Made by a program: the position numbers and the translations under genes
NCBI GenBank assembly: GCA_937141405.1
Contig: CAKZQQ010000005.1
Location: 310,001 to 374,000, forward strand
Reading direction: 5' to 3'
DNA from: an uncultured Campylobacterota bacterium
GTDB taxonomy: Bacteria; Campylobacterota; Campylobacteria; Campylobacterales; Sulfurovaceae
Length of the DNA: 64,000 bases
Notes under the pieces: generated by a model
What the model was told of the DNA's origin: nothing
The model's database searches: none
Seen by the model: only the letters and a program-made list of their open reading frames with translations
In this document: positions 15,996 to 25,955 of the stretch, in pieces
How positions within the stretch are numbered: the first letter of the stretch is position 1
Layout of the letters: each line of letters starts with the position of its first letter

Positions 15996-18545
15996 GTGAA
16001 AAAATTGGGGTTTATAGCAGTGAATATCGTATTATTGAGTGTTAGTGGTTACGGGGAGCAAATAGAGTTAAAAGATTTGAATGTGACTGCAAAACTAGAT
16101 AACAATATAACAATAAACAAAACATCACCTATCGAAGATAAATACCTTGGTGGGAACAAAATAACAAGAGAATATATAAATAAAGTACCAAAAGGCGACG
16201 GTACTTTAACCGGATTACTAAAAACAAATCCAAATGTACAATTTAATACAGGATCAAGAAGCTCAAGCAATGCAGGAGAAATTGAACCCGAGGATATCAG
16301 TATAAACGGTGCGCCTTTTTGGCAAAATAATTATATAGTTGACGGGATTAGTATCAATAATGATATAAATCCTGCCGGTAGCCATTCTCAAAATAAGCTA
16401 GATTCTGTATTTCCGGACATCGGTTCCACATCTCAAGGGTTGAACCTAGACACTGACCTTTTTGAAAGTGTTGAAGTCCTTGATAGTTCAGTTTCAGCAA
16501 AATATGGTGATTTTGAAGGGGGTGTGGTTAATGTCAAAATACGAGATCCAAAAAAAGGTTTTCATGGAAAAATAACTGTTTCACACACCGACGACTCCAT
16601 GACAAAATTTCATATAAACGAAGAAGATTTGGAGGACTTTGAAAACTCAACAGATTCCGACTATCAAGCTCAATTTTCTAAATGGAAAACCGGAGTTACT
16701 ATGGAGGGCTTTTTGACGAATGATTTTGGACTTTTGTTCAACTACAATAAAACATATTCCAAGATTCCCCTGAATGGCTATACTGATAAAGTGGATGATA
16801 CGCTTTATCCATCATCAAAAAATCAGACACGATTAAGTGAGAATTATTATCTAAAAGGACTTTGGTATGTGAATGACAGACTCACCATAAGACCTTTTAT
16901 ATCATATGCTCCAACTGAATATACATACTATAGGGAAAATGCAGTAAATAGTGATTATTCCTATGAATCGGGTGGCTTTAATGCCGGAGCGGAGATTGAT
17001 TATGAATTTGATTGGGCAACATTGAAGCAAAATATAGGAATAAACAGCTTTAGCGCATCAAGAGATGCCGACGGGTCACCTATGAGGTCTTGGAAATATT
17101 CCGAAGACGATAAAAATTGGGGGACGGGAAAATTAAGTTATGAAGGAAGCGGTGGTGATATCTACCAATCGCAAGATACATTTACTTATAATGCCGATCT
17201 TATAATCGATCCTTTTGAGGTAGGATTTACAAAGCATATCATTTCAGCCGGTGCGGAATATACATACAAAAAAGGAACATTTGAAATAAAAGAAGCATGG
17301 ATGCAAGGCTCAACCATATCCTCATTGGGAGAAGACGAGGAGTGTCCGGAGGGAGATGAGTGGTGCTCGGAAGCTGCAGTGAGTAGACAAACAGGAAGAC
17401 GTGCGAGTATGAATGGTTATGGCCAATACTTTTCTAGAATGAACTATTACAATAAGGGAAATGTGGAAGCAGCCATCAATAAAGGTGCGCTATGGTTGCA
17501 AGATGAGATAGAAATCGGTAGATTTACTTTGCGACCGGGCATAAGAGTTGAGCGTGATGATTATCTTGACAATACGAATTTTTCCTATAGATTTGCCGGT
17601 AAATGGGATATTTTTGGAAATGATAAAACAAATATCACAGCAGGTGCCAATAGATATTACGGCAGAAACATTTTTGCATATAAACTCCGTGTCGGCAAAT
17701 TATCTCTCATGGACCAACTCAAAAGAGATAGCGTAGATGATGAATGGTATCTTTATAGAGATGGGAAAAGCAGTTATATAGTCAATGAAAATTTAAAAAC
17801 ACCTTATACGGATGAGCTTGCAGGTGGGATATCTCAAAAGATCGGAAATTTTATTGCAAATGCAAAATATGTTCACAGAGAAGGTAAAAAACAAATCGTT
17901 TCCGCAAAGGCTTCTAATGTAGGTATAGATTATGATACTGATTTATATCAATCTCCAACCACATATGTTAATGACGGTAAAAGTACAAGTGATGTCTATT
18001 CTCTTGTCGTTAGAAATTTAAATACATTAAATTTGTTTGGAACAGAAAATAATTTTGAGCTTTCTTTTAATCATACGGAAGTTAAAAGAAATTTTAATGA
18101 TTATGATGACAAATTGGATTCAGATATCCTCGGTGGAGAAATGGGAATAATACTTGATGGAAAAGTTATAAGCTACAAGGATTTACCTGCAAGCGACTAT
18201 GATCTGCCTTGGACGATAAACGCAAGTATATTCACAAAAATTCCAACTTCATTTGCTGTTATGCAATGGACAAATACACTTACCTATACCGATGGCTATC
18301 GATATATCGATGAAATAGACGAGACGGATGATTATTATATATATGAGACAAAAAAATCAAAAAGAAGAATGACTTGGGATTCACGACTTGGTTTTGGCTG
18401 GAAAGTGCAAAAAAATAAACAGCTTTTTGTGAATGTGGATGTTTTTAATGTACTCAATAAAAAGGTTGTTGCTTATGATAACGGTAGCGATATCCATTAT
18501 GAGACGGGAAGACAATTTTGGGTTACAGCAGGATATCAATGGTAA
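15996..18545 (+). CDS. TonB-dependent outer-membrane receptor
   Basis: An 849-residue outer-membrane transporter. It has a signal peptide (~1-20), a TonB-box-like LKDLNVTAK (~25-33), a plug domain (~45-180, with EDISINGAPFWQNNYIVDGI) and a 22-strand-type beta barrel ending in an aromatic residue (GYQW). One acidic extracellular loop near residue 450 carries two Cys (EECPEGDEWC). The start is GTG with AAGGAG 5 nt upstream. The Fur box implies an iron or metal-chelate ligand, but the substrate cannot be read. It is the first gene of the operon with TonB, an ABC ATPase, a permease and a large membrane protein. Confidence 0.9.
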   Translation: MKKLGFIAVNIVLLSVSGYGEQIELKDLNVTAKLDNNITINKTSPIEDKYLGGNKITREYINKVPKGDGTLTGLLKTNPNVQFNTGSRSSSNAGEIEPEDISINGAPFWQNNYIVDGISINNDINPAGSHSQNKLDSVFPDIGSTSQGLNLDTDLFESVEVLDSSVSAKYGDFEGGVVNVKIRDPKKGFHGKITVSHTDDSMTKFHINEEDLEDFENSTDSDYQAQFSKWKTGVTMEGFLTNDFGLLFNYNKTYSKIPLNGYTDKVDDTLYPSSKNQTRLSENYYLKGLWYVNDRLTIRPFISYAPTEYTYYRENAVNSDYSYESGGFNAGAEIDYEFDWATLKQNIGINSFSASRDADGSPMRSWKYSEDDKNWGTGKLSYEGSGGDIYQSQDTFTYNADLIIDPFEVGFTKHIISAGAEYTYKKGTFEIKEAWMQGSTISSLGEDEECPEGDEWCSEAAVSRQTGRRASMNGYGQYFSRMNYYNKGNVEAAINKGALWLQDEIEIGRFTLRPGIRVERDDYLDNTNFSYRFAGKWDIFGNDKTNITAGANRYYGRNIFAYKLRVGKLSLMDQLKRDSVDDEWYLYRDGKSSYIVNENLKTPYTDELAGGISQKIGNFIANAKYVHREGKKQIVSAKASNVGIDYDTDLYQSPTTYVNDGKSTSDVYSLVVRNLNTLNLFGTENNFELSFNHTEVKRNFNDYDDKLDSDILGGEMGIILDGKVISYKDLPASDYDLPWTINASIFTKIPTSFAVMQWTNTLTYTDGYRYIDEIDETDDYYIYETKKSKRRMTWDSRLGFGWKVQKNKQLFVNVDVFNVLNKKVVAYDNGSDIHYETGRQFWVTAGYQW

Positions 18546-19312
18546 AAAATATAACCGTAAAAGAGAGCCCAAATTTTTTAGCTTCATTTATTGCATCATT
18601 GGTGCTACATTTAGCTATCGGAGGGTATATAATTTATGATTTTAAAGACAATCTTAGTATTGCAAAAAATCTTCAAACAGATACATCACTGGATATCTCT
18701 TTTTTACAAATTTCAGATCAGAATACACAAGAAGAGGCAGCATCAACGAAAAGCAAGTCATCTGCTATTTGTCAAAATGAACCGAGTTTTGTTGAAAAAG
18801 ATGAGCAACAGCTCGTTGATGATGTTACAAAAAAACACCCTATAGAAAAAAGTAAAAATCAAATAGAGAAAAAAGAAATTAAAAAGAAAAAGATTGCAAC
18901 AAAAAAAATAGAAACAAAAAAAACTTCTCAAAATAATAATGGGTTTGCTTCAAATATAGATGCGCACAATGATTTTAGCAATACAGGCGGTAATCGATCA
19001 AGCGGTGAAAATAATGATAAGAATGCAAAAAGCGGGACAAATCTGATAGGACTTATTTATGCAGCTCTCAAGAAAAACACAACATATCCCAAGAATGCCA
19101 GGGAAAGGGAGATAGAAGGAAAGGTAGTTGTTCAATTTAGATTAAAAGATCTATCTCACTTTGATTTTATAAAGATTGTTAAAAGTAGTGATTCTCTTAT
19201 TCTCGATAGACATGCAATCAAGATAGTGAAGTCTTCTAAAAGATATTTTCCACCAAAATCGGTAGGCGTGACCGTCATTGCACCGATAGTTTTTAATTTA
19301 AATAACAATTAG
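18539..19312 (+). CDS. TonB-family energy transducer
   Basis: A 257-residue periplasm-spanning protein. An N-terminal transmembrane anchor (~residues 12-35), a long Lys/Glu/Asn-rich linker (~60-165) and a C-terminal TonB domain (~175-257) with KNTTYPKNAREREIEGKV and VVQFRL are seen. The linker is Lys/Glu-rich, not Pro-rich, but the fold signature YPxxAREREIEGKV is typical. The ATG at 18539 lies inside the receptor gene (7-nt overlap) with AGGA upstream. No exbB or exbD is adjacent, so it must borrow a proton channel encoded elsewhere. Confidence 0.88.
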   Translation: MVKNITVKESPNFLASFIASLVLHLAIGGYIIYDFKDNLSIAKNLQTDTSLDISFLQISDQNTQEEAASTKSKSSAICQNEPSFVEKDEQQLVDDVTKKHPIEKSKNQIEKKEIKKKKIATKKIETKKTSQNNNGFASNIDAHNDFSNTGGNRSSGENNDKNAKSGTNLIGLIYAALKKNTTYPKNAREREIEGKVVVQFRLKDLSHFDFIKIVKSSDSLILDRHAIKIVKSSKRYFPPKSVGVTVIAPIVFNLNNN

Positions 19313-19327
19313 TACTTAAGGATAATA

Positions 19328-20170
19328 ATGAATGTAATAGAGTGTAGAAATCTTTCTCATAGTTTTGGAAAAAATAAAATCTATGAAAAATTAAATTTTA
19401 ATGTTCCACGCGGGAAAGTTGTGGGTTTGCTAGGGAAAAATGGTGTTGGTAAATCAACAACCATAAATATACTCATGGGCAATCTTGAGCCGACAAGCGG
19501 AGAGTGTTTAATATTTGGGGAAAATAGTAATAATCTAAGTGCAAATACAAAATCGCGCATAGGCCTTTTGTATGAGGGGTATGTGACATATGATTATCTA
19601 AAAATCAAAGACCTCTATAAGCTTTATGAGAAAGAGTATGCGGCAAGATTTAAAAAAGAGCTCTTTTTTGACCTTTTTAAAAAACTCGGCATTAGTGAAA
19701 ATCAGAAGATATCAACACTTTCTTGCGGTCAAAGATCACAAGTTGTTCTTGGGCTTATCTTTGCAAGCGATCCGGATCTTTTAATTCTTGATGATTATTC
19801 ACTCGGATTGGATACCGGATATAGGCGGCTTTTTATCGATTATCTAAAAAAATTTATAGAAAATAAAGATAAAAGCGTTTTGATGACAACGCATATAGTT
19901 AATGATCTTGATGAACTCTTGGATGAGATTATCATAATGAGGAAAGGTAAAGAGCCGCTCAATATAGGATATAAAAAATTTAGAGATACATTTCGAGGGT
20001 TTTCGCTGCCCGGAAATACAAATTTGGAAAACATCGATGGCATTGAAAGTATTTTGAATCTCGGAGATGAAATGCAAATTTTTGGATTTTTTAAAAAGAA
20101 ACCGATAAATGCAAAAGAGTTAAAGTTAAACCTTGAAGATGCATTTTTGGGTTATACAGGGAGATATTGA
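19328..20170 (+). CDS. ABC transporter ATP-binding protein
   Basis: A 280-residue nucleotide-binding subunit. Walker A GKNGVGKST is at 36-44, the signature is LSCGQ, Walker B is LLILDDY, and the H-loop His is in TTHIVND. Two departures stand out: the catalytic Glu after Walker B is Asp (DD in place of DE), and the signature is LSCGQ where LSGGQ is usual. The domain order with a C-terminal ~70-residue extension resembles ABC-2-type exporter ATPases. It starts 15 nt after TonB and shares an ATGA overlap with the permease gene. Confidence 0.9.
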   Translation: MNVIECRNLSHSFGKNKIYEKLNFNVPRGKVVGLLGKNGVGKSTTINILMGNLEPTSGECLIFGENSNNLSANTKSRIGLLYEGYVTYDYLKIKDLYKLYEKEYAARFKKELFFDLFKKLGISENQKISTLSCGQRSQVVLGLIFASDPDLLILDDYSLGLDTGYRRLFIDYLKKFIENKDKSVLMTTHIVNDLDELLDEIIIMRKGKEPLNIGYKKFRDTFRGFSLPGNTNLENIDGIESILNLGDEMQIFGFFKKKPINAKELKLNLEDAFLGYTGRY

Positions 20171-20850
20171 TGTTTAAAAAAGAGTTTTATAAATTTAAAG
20201 ATATTTATCTGCTTCTTGTAGTGCTTATAGCATCCTTCTTGGCTTATTTGGCATTTAGTCTCAAAGATATGGTTCAAAATTTCGGAGCTTTGAGCGTAAA
20301 TCTTTCTTTTCTTTTTAAAAAGAAATTTACCTTTTTTCATCTAGATGATATGAATCTTATATTTGCTTTTGTCATTGCTGTTTTTGTTTTTTTTCATGAA
20401 AGAATAAGCGGAAGATTAAGACTGTCACTCCATTTTCCTCATAGCAGCGTTAGAAATATTGGTTTTATCATCATGTGTGGATTATTATTTGTCTTTTTTG
20501 TTTATTTTGTTGAAATGATGCTTCTAAACATTATCCTAGGTACCGTGTATGCAAAAGAGATTATGTATGTTTTAAACTATTCATTGTCTCTTAATTATAT
20601 TTTTGGTTTTCTGCTTTACATATTTTGTTGTGGATTTATCATCGAACCGGTAAAGAAAAGAGCGATTGTCAATTTTATTGTTATGCTCGGATCTATTTAT
20701 CTTTATTATGAGATAAACCCTGATATATATGCTCTTGATAGTTTTTATGCAAATGATCTCGGTTTTTATTATATGGGTATTGTGGCACTTTATGCACTCT
20801 CAGCAGCCTTTATAGCATTTGATAATTATAAGCGAGGATATATAAAATGA
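20167..20850 (+). CDS. ABC-transporter permease-like membrane protein
   Basis: A 227-residue, very hydrophobic protein with about six predicted transmembrane helices and no signal peptide. No motif is recognised beyond a general ABC-2 permease character. The ATGA overlap with the ATPase gene upstream and the ATGA overlap with the next gene indicate stoichiometric, coupled translation. It is the likely membrane partner of the ATPase (inference from context). Confidence 0.75.
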   Translation: MMFKKEFYKFKDIYLLLVVLIASFLAYLAFSLKDMVQNFGALSVNLSFLFKKKFTFFHLDDMNLIFAFVIAVFVFFHERISGRLRLSLHFPHSSVRNIGFIIMCGLLFVFFVYFVEMMLLNIILGTVYAKEIMYVLNYSLSLNYIFGFLLYIFCCGFIIEPVKKRAIVNFIVMLGSIYLYYEINPDIYALDSFYANDLGFYYMGIVALYALSAAFIAFDNYKRGYIK

Positions 20851-22040
20851 AGATATTAAAGATTGTATATCTTGGGGTGTTCATCTTGTTTCTTGCTCTA
20901 TTTTTACCAAGAATTATCGATACGGCTCTTGGCGAGGCTAAAAAAAATCCTAAAGTATATTTTTCTGAAAATTTAAATCAGTTTTTGATACAAGGTTATG
21001 ATAGAGAGGCAAAGAAATCTTATTTTTTGACCGAAAGTGGCGATGAATTGAGCACTGAGAGTTTTATGCAAAATCTTCCTTTCAAATTTTATAGCTACCT
21101 ACTTGCAAAAGGAATTTTTCCTAATCAATATACAGATTGGGCAAATGTAGATAAAATAAGAGCAAACTCCCAGATATTAGCAATAAAGCCTAGTTTTTAT
21201 AATCAAAAATCAATACCGCTTTTTACACTTTTGGAATCTAAACCAAAATTTCTAAAATTACAATTTAATAATTATGGTATTAGAGGAAAAAAAGATAGGA
21301 TCGAGTTTGTAAATCTCGAAACATTAAAAGTAGATGATGCATTGTCACAAACCTATACTGATGCACTCAAGCAATCAGGTTTTATTTTCCCATTAAAGTG
21401 CTATTATTCAAACCCAACAACAAGAAAAGTTTTTGATGAGGGCGCATTTTTACAAGACAAACGAAATACAATCTTTCATTTGAAAATGGTAAATGGCAAA
21501 CCTTTAGTAAAAAATACAAAAATTAAAAATGCTACTATAAAAAAGATTATAATTAAAGAAAATCAACGAAAAGAGTTTTACGGTGCACTTATAGACGATT
21601 CAGGAGTAAAGCTCATTAGTTATGATAACTATAAACTTATACCGCTTCCAGGCAGCATGTACGAGCCGGAAAGCATGGTTTATTCTCTTTTTATAACGCC
21701 ACTTAGCAAGACGGTTATTATAAATATGGATGATAAAGTTGAAGCATATAAGCTAGATAATAGCTATCAAATATTGAGGAATTTTTCTTTTCCGATTGAA
21801 AAAAACAATCAATGGATGACAAATATAAAAAAATATCTTTTACCCTTTACATTGAAGAGAAAGGATGGATATAGGTATGAGTATACTCTAAGTGATTTTA
21901 GTTTTTTAGTGCTTTTGGCAAATGCATTATTTGTATTACTCTATTTTGGCTTAACTTTTAAAAGAAAAGTACCGATTTTACATTTTATGATCATAGGAGT
22001 ATTTGGAATATATGGATTTATAGCACTTTGTTTATATTGA
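20847..22040 (+). CDS. membrane protein with large extracytoplasmic domain (DUF4857-like)
   Basis: A 397-residue protein with one N-terminal transmembrane helix (~5-24), a ~300-residue soluble region probably in the periplasm, and two C-terminal helices (~352-395). I think it matches DUF4857, which I recall beside ABC transporters in Bacteroidota, but this needs a profile search. No enzymatic motif is seen. It is coupled to the permease by an ATGA overlap and ends the operon before a strong hairpin. A role as periplasmic partner or second permease of the ABC unit is inference. Confidence 0.65.
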   Translation: MKILKIVYLGVFILFLALFLPRIIDTALGEAKKNPKVYFSENLNQFLIQGYDREAKKSYFLTESGDELSTESFMQNLPFKFYSYLLAKGIFPNQYTDWANVDKIRANSQILAIKPSFYNQKSIPLFTLLESKPKFLKLQFNNYGIRGKKDRIEFVNLETLKVDDALSQTYTDALKQSGFIFPLKCYYSNPTTRKVFDEGAFLQDKRNTIFHLKMVNGKPLVKNTKIKNATIKKIIIKENQRKEFYGALIDDSGVKLISYDNYKLIPLPGSMYEPESMVYSLFITPLSKTVIINMDDKVEAYKLDNSYQILRNFSFPIEKNNQWMTNIKKYLLPFTLKRKDGYRYEYTLSDFSFLVLLANALFVLLYFGLTFKRKVPILHFMIIGVFGIYGFIALCLY

Positions 22041-22052
22041 TTTTTGGTGCTC

Positions 22053-22078
22053 CTCCACCCCTATGTATTTGGGTGGAG
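22053..22078 (+). terminator. hairpin terminator of the TonB/ABC operon
   Basis: Perfect 8-bp GC-rich arms CTCCACCC / GGGTGGAG with a 10-nt loop lie 13 nt after the last stop codon, followed by TTTAAAG. The T-run is short, so it may be only partly rho-independent. Confidence 0.65.
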
Positions 22079-22151
22079 TTTAAAGACCCACTATAAAAAG
22101 AGTTGGCTTACTGCCGCCCTCACCTATCGATGAGACATATCAAAGATTATT

Positions 22152-22604
22152 TTATTTTAGTGCAAGCTTTCTTTTTCTTTCTCTAAAATAGAGCACGATA
22201 AATATCAACACCGTTACACTTGCTCCGGCAACAAAGAGAACAAGCTCTCCCCCACTCTTTTTTCCCATAATAGAAAATAAAAAGAGATTACAAAAACCTG
22301 CAACAAAGATCATGATGATAGCCCCGAGAGTTCTTAGTTTGTCAAAAAAACCAAAGATAAAGCTTGCTATTGCCATGCCGCCTACTCCAAAGATGGTAAT
22401 AGCCGAATGCATATTTAAGAATACCTTCTCCCACTCATTTAGATCATCAGCTGAAAATGTGAGCGTCTTAAATATAGCAAAAATGAGTTCAAAAGCGAGA
22501 AAGTAGTAATAGCTAACAACATGGATCACTACTAATCCAAAAGCAATGAAATAGTAAACCTTCTCGTTCGTATCCCTATCGATGCTTTCAAATGTTTCTT
22601 CCAT
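22152..22604 (-). CDS. four-helix membrane protein, paralogue B
   Basis: A 150-residue integral membrane protein with four predicted transmembrane helices, of unrecognised family, paralogous to the protein at 15326-15784. ATG 22604 is selected because AGGAG lies 6 nt upstream and both copies then begin with the identical MEETFESIDRDTNEK. An in-frame upstream start at 22664 would run back into the copD-like gene. It is 17 nt after the copD-like stop, in the probable transcript lepA / copD-like / this gene. Confidence 0.78.
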   Translation of the reverse strand: MEETFESIDRDTNEKVYYFIAFGLVVIHVVSYYYFLAFELIFAIFKTLTFSADDLNEWEKVFLNMHSAITIFGVGGMAIASFIFGFFDKLRTLGAIIMIFVAGFCNLFLFSIMGKKSGGELVLFVAGASVTVLIFIVLYFRERKRKLALK

Positions 22605-22621
22605 AGTATCTCCTAATGATT

Positions 22622-23074
22622 TTAAAGTGCTTCTCTTATAACGATGGCATAATGGAGTATCCAAAGATTAAGCAGCAAGATAAGCAGCGAAGAGGCTCGC
22701 GAGATGAGATGCTGCACTTTAGTTCGCTCTTTATCGTTGGTGATGATGGCTATGATGAAATGTATGATTGTGAGTACCACAACGATAGCGACTAAGATCA
22801 ACTTTTTTTGCAAAGCATTGATAACCTCCGAGCCGTCTCCATTAAAGAGTGGCGCTAGCAGAGAAAAACTCTGTGCCATGATCGTGCCTGTTATAAGCAG
22901 AATGACGAGTGAGACGAGTTGATAGTATCCAAATATCGGCCCTATTTTTGGATAGACAGCTTGTTGCGCTTTTTTATCTCTAAGAAAGATTCCAATCATC
23001 GCCATAAAGATTGAACCCCCTATCCATGCGATCGCCGCAAAAAGATGGAGATGGAGTGTTATCTGTTCCATCAT
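22622..23074 (-). CDS. CopD-like four-helix membrane protein
   Basis: A 150-residue membrane protein with four hydrophobic helices and conserved His residues in the first ([16 protein letters not shown]) and later helices, typical of CopD-domain/DUF2269-like proteins linked to copper or haem. Exact substrate unknown. It overlaps the lepA stop by 4 nt (ATGA), so it is translationally coupled to lepA. A 15-codon copy of its 3' end survives at 15801-15848. Confidence 0.72.
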   Translation of the reverse strand: MMEQITLHLHLFAAIAWIGGSIFMAMIGIFLRDKKAQQAVYPKIGPIFGYYQLVSLVILLITGTIMAQSFSLLAPLFNGDGSEVINALQKKLILVAIVVVLTIIHFIIAIITNDKERTKVQHLISRASSLLILLLNLWILHYAIVIREAL

Positions 23075-24879
23075 GTATCCAGTTTGAGTACTGCCATAAA
23101 TGCCTCTTGCGGCACCTCGACTCTCCCTATGGATTTCATCCTCTTTTTTCCGGCCTTTTGTTTCTCTAGAAGTTTTCTCTTACGCGTGATATCTCCACCG
23201 TAACATTTTGCCGTTACATTTTTGCCCATCGATTTGACATTGGTTCTTGCTATGATATTGTTACCGATACTTGCTTGAATAGCTACCTCAAAAAGCTGTC
23301 TTGGGATAAGCTCTTTGAGTTTTTCGACAAATGCAAGTCCCCTATTGCGTGCTTTATCTTGCGGTACGATGATAGAGAGTGAGTCAACCACCTCGCCTGC
23401 AACGCGGATATCGAGTCGGACTAGATCCCCCTCTCTAAAACCAATTGGCTCATAATCAAAGCTTGCATACCCCTTGGTGATACTTTTGAGCTTGTCGTAA
23501 AAATCCATAACGATCTCATTCATAGGGATGTCATATTCAAGTAACACCCTGCTCTCATTGAGATAATCCATCTTTATCTGTATACCTCTTCGCTCATTGA
23601 GTAGCTTGATAAGTGCACCTATATATTCACTTGGTGTTAAAAAGGTCGCTTTGACATAAGGTTCAAATATCTTCTCAATCTTTTGCGGTTCAGGTAATTC
23701 GCTCGGATTTTGTATCTCTATCCTTTTGCCGTCAGTTTGCAATACCTCATAGACAACGGTTGGTGCGGTTGCTATGAGATCGAGATCAAACTCTCGCTCA
23801 AGTCGTTCAATGACAACTTCCATGTGAAGCATTCCTAAAAAGCCTGTTCTAAATCCACTCCCAAGTGCCATGGAGCTCTCAGGCTCAAAGCTGAGCGAGC
23901 TATCATTCAGCTTGAGTTTATTGAGCGCATCTCTGAGATCTTCAAACTTATCGGTCTCTATAGGGTAGATACCGGCAAAAACAAACGGTTTTGCCGGTGC
24001 AAAACCACCGATAGGTTGTACGGTCGGATGTTTTGCATCTGTGATGGTGTCGCCGACTTGTATGGATTCGAGATTTTTTAATCCCATAACGACGATGCCA
24101 ACCTCACCCGTATGAATCTCTTTTGTTTTAACCGGTGCGATAGGATTTGGATACATCAGATCGAGTATCTGATGCTCTTTTTTTGCACCCATAACTTTTA
24201 CCGTCTGCCCTTTTTTGATGCTGCCTTCAAAGACTCGCACGAGCGCAAGTGCCCCTAGATAGTTATCAAACCAGCTATCATAGATCAGCGCTTTTGCAGG
24301 TGCATCTTCTTTACCGCTTGGCGCCGGAATCTTTTCGATAATGGTATCAATAAGCTCTTGTACGCCTTGCCCTGTTTTTGCTGAGATGAGATTGTGCTCA
24401 GTTGTATCGAGCCCTATCGCCTCTTCGAGTTCGCTGAGCACCCGAATGGGATCAGCAGCAGGTAGATCGATTTTATTGACAACAGGAAGGAGCTCCAAGT
24501 TATTTTCTATAGCTATATAGACATTGGCGATAGTCTGTGCCTCAACCCCTTGTGCTGCATCAACGATAAGGAGCGCACCTTCACTTGATTTGAGTGAGCG
24601 GCTTACCTCATAGGAGAAATCGACATGACCGGGAGTGTCTATGAGGTTAAGGATATAGTGCTTGTCATCTTTAATATAATCAAGTCGCACGCTTTGTGCT
24701 TTGATAGTAATGCCCCGCTCTTTTTCGATATCCATCGTATCCATAACTTGTGCCGACATTTTTCTCTCTGCAACTGCACCGCACTCTTGGATGATACGAT
24801 CTGCAAGCGTTGATTTGCCATGATCAATATGTGCTATGATAGAGAAATTTCTTATCTGTGATTGTGGAACTTTTGGCAT
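23071..24879 (-). CDS. lepA: elongation factor 4 (LepA)
   Basis: A 602-residue translational GTPase that acts on ribosomes during initiation or stress. G1 is AHIDHGKST (~17), followed by [16 protein letters not shown] and NKIDLP. The EF-4-specific C-terminal domain ends [20 protein letters not shown]. Length is normal. It is 27 nt downstream of prs and overlaps the copD-like gene by 4 nt. Confidence 0.98.
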   Translation of the reverse strand: MPKVPQSQIRNFSIIAHIDHGKSTLADRIIQECGAVAERKMSAQVMDTMDIEKERGITIKAQSVRLDYIKDDKHYILNLIDTPGHVDFSYEVSRSLKSSEGALLIVDAAQGVEAQTIANVYIAIENNLELLPVVNKIDLPAADPIRVLSELEEAIGLDTTEHNLISAKTGQGVQELIDTIIEKIPAPSGKEDAPAKALIYDSWFDNYLGALALVRVFEGSIKKGQTVKVMGAKKEHQILDLMYPNPIAPVKTKEIHTGEVGIVVMGLKNLESIQVGDTITDAKHPTVQPIGGFAPAKPFVFAGIYPIETDKFEDLRDALNKLKLNDSSLSFEPESSMALGSGFRTGFLGMLHMEVVIERLEREFDLDLIATAPTVVYEVLQTDGKRIEIQNPSELPEPQKIEKIFEPYVKATFLTPSEYIGALIKLLNERRGIQIKMDYLNESRVLLEYDIPMNEIVMDFYDKLKSITKGYASFDYEPIGFREGDLVRLDIRVAGEVVDSLSIIVPQDKARNRGLAFVEKLKELIPRQLFEVAIQASIGNNIIARTNVKSMGKNVTAKCYGGDITRKRKLLEKQKAGKKRMKSIGRVEVPQEAFMAVLKLDT

Positions 24880-24906
24880 ATATATGCACCTTTAAAATTA
24901 TTAATA

Positions 24907-25842
24907 TTATCTGATATCAAAAAGAGAATTTACACTTTCATTACTGTGTACTCTGCGTATAACCTCTCCTAAAAGCGGAGCAGTCGAGAGCATTTTTATC
25001 TTTTTACAAGACTGTTTCATGGGAATAGTATTTGTTACAATAAGCTCATCAAGTGCGCCATTTTCTATCCGATCAAATGCCGGTCCTGAGAGTACCGGGT
25101 GTGTACAACACGCCATAACACTAACAGCCCCTTTGTTTTTCAGTGCTTCAGCAGCTTTGACCATCGTGCCGGCTGTATCGATCATATCGTCGATGAGAAT
25201 CACATCTTTACCGTCAACATCACCGATAATATTCATCACTTCTGCAACATTTGCCCGCTCTCTTCTTTTGTCCACAATGATCATATCAAGACCAAGTCTA
25301 GAAGCAAAATATCTTGCTCTTGCAACACCACCGATATCCGGAGATGCGATAACAGGGTTTTTGAATTTTTTAGATTTTATATAATCAACAAAAAGAATTG
25401 CACCATAGAGGTTATCAACAGGAATATCAAAAAAACCTTGGATTTGTGAAGCATGAAGATCGACTGTGACCATTCTTGTGATCCCGGCTGTCTCAAAAAG
25501 ATTTGCAACAAGTTTAGCAGATATGGGCACTCTAGGCGCTGCTTTTCTATCTTGTCTTGCATACCCGTAATACGGTGTTACTGCAGTAATTGATTTTGCC
25601 GAAGAGCGTTTGAGTGCATCGGTCATAACAAGAAGTTCCATAAGATTATCATTAGCAGGAGCACAGGTCGGTTGGATGATAAAGACATCTTTGCCTCTGA
25701 CACTTTCGGCTATTTGAACATTAATCTCACCGTCTGAAAATCTATTGATTGTTGCCTTGCAAAGAGGCACATCAAGATATTTTACTATCTCATTTGATAA
25801 CTCTGGGTTTGCAGTTCCCGAAAAGATCATATAGCCACCCAT
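24907..25842 (-). CDS. prs: ribose-phosphate pyrophosphokinase
   Basis: Makes PRPP from ribose-5-phosphate and ATP for nucleotide, His and Trp synthesis in the cytoplasm. Its 311 residues include the [11 protein letters not shown] motif (~33-43), the ATP-binding RQDRKAAPR region (~100-108) and the PRPP loop DDMIDTAGT (~220). The start MGGYMIFSG matches other Campylobacterota proteins as I recall them. It is divergent from the DUF2062 gene and probably co-transcribed with lepA. Confidence 0.97.
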   Translation of the reverse strand: MGGYMIFSGTANPELSNEIVKYLDVPLCKATINRFSDGEINVQIAESVRGKDVFIIQPTCAPANDNLMELLVMTDALKRSSAKSITAVTPYYGYARQDRKAAPRVPISAKLVANLFETAGITRMVTVDLHASQIQGFFDIPVDNLYGAILFVDYIKSKKFKNPVIASPDIGGVARARYFASRLGLDMIIVDKRRERANVAEVMNIIGDVDGKDVILIDDMIDTAGTMVKAAEALKNKGAVSVMACCTHPVLSGPAFDRIENGALDELIVTNTIPMKQSCKKIKMLSTAPLLGEVIRRVHSNESVNSLFDIR

Positions 25843-25910
25843 GTAAATTGCCCCTCTTGTCGTTATTTATATGCAATTGTACTAAAAAGATAATAAAAGG
25901 AGGTTTTAAA

Positions 25911-25955
25911 ATGGAAATGATTAAACTTATAAACAAAAAACTAAATGAGAGATGA
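25911..25955 (+). CDS. 14-residue leader peptide coupled to the DUF2062 gene
   Basis: An ATG preceded by a near-perfect AAAGGAGG begins a frame encoding MEMIKLINKKLNER. Its TGA overlaps the next gene's ATG (ATGATG). The following gene has no ribosome site of its own in the usual window, so translation of this leader probably delivers ribosomes to it. No attenuation hairpin or run of one amino acid is visible. Confidence 0.5.
   Translation: MEMIKLINKKLNER

Noticed and set aside
22622-22664. long form of paralogue B starting at 22664
   Set aside because: It would read through the copD-like 3' end; the AGGAG before 22604 and the identical N-terminus of paralogue A fix the start.
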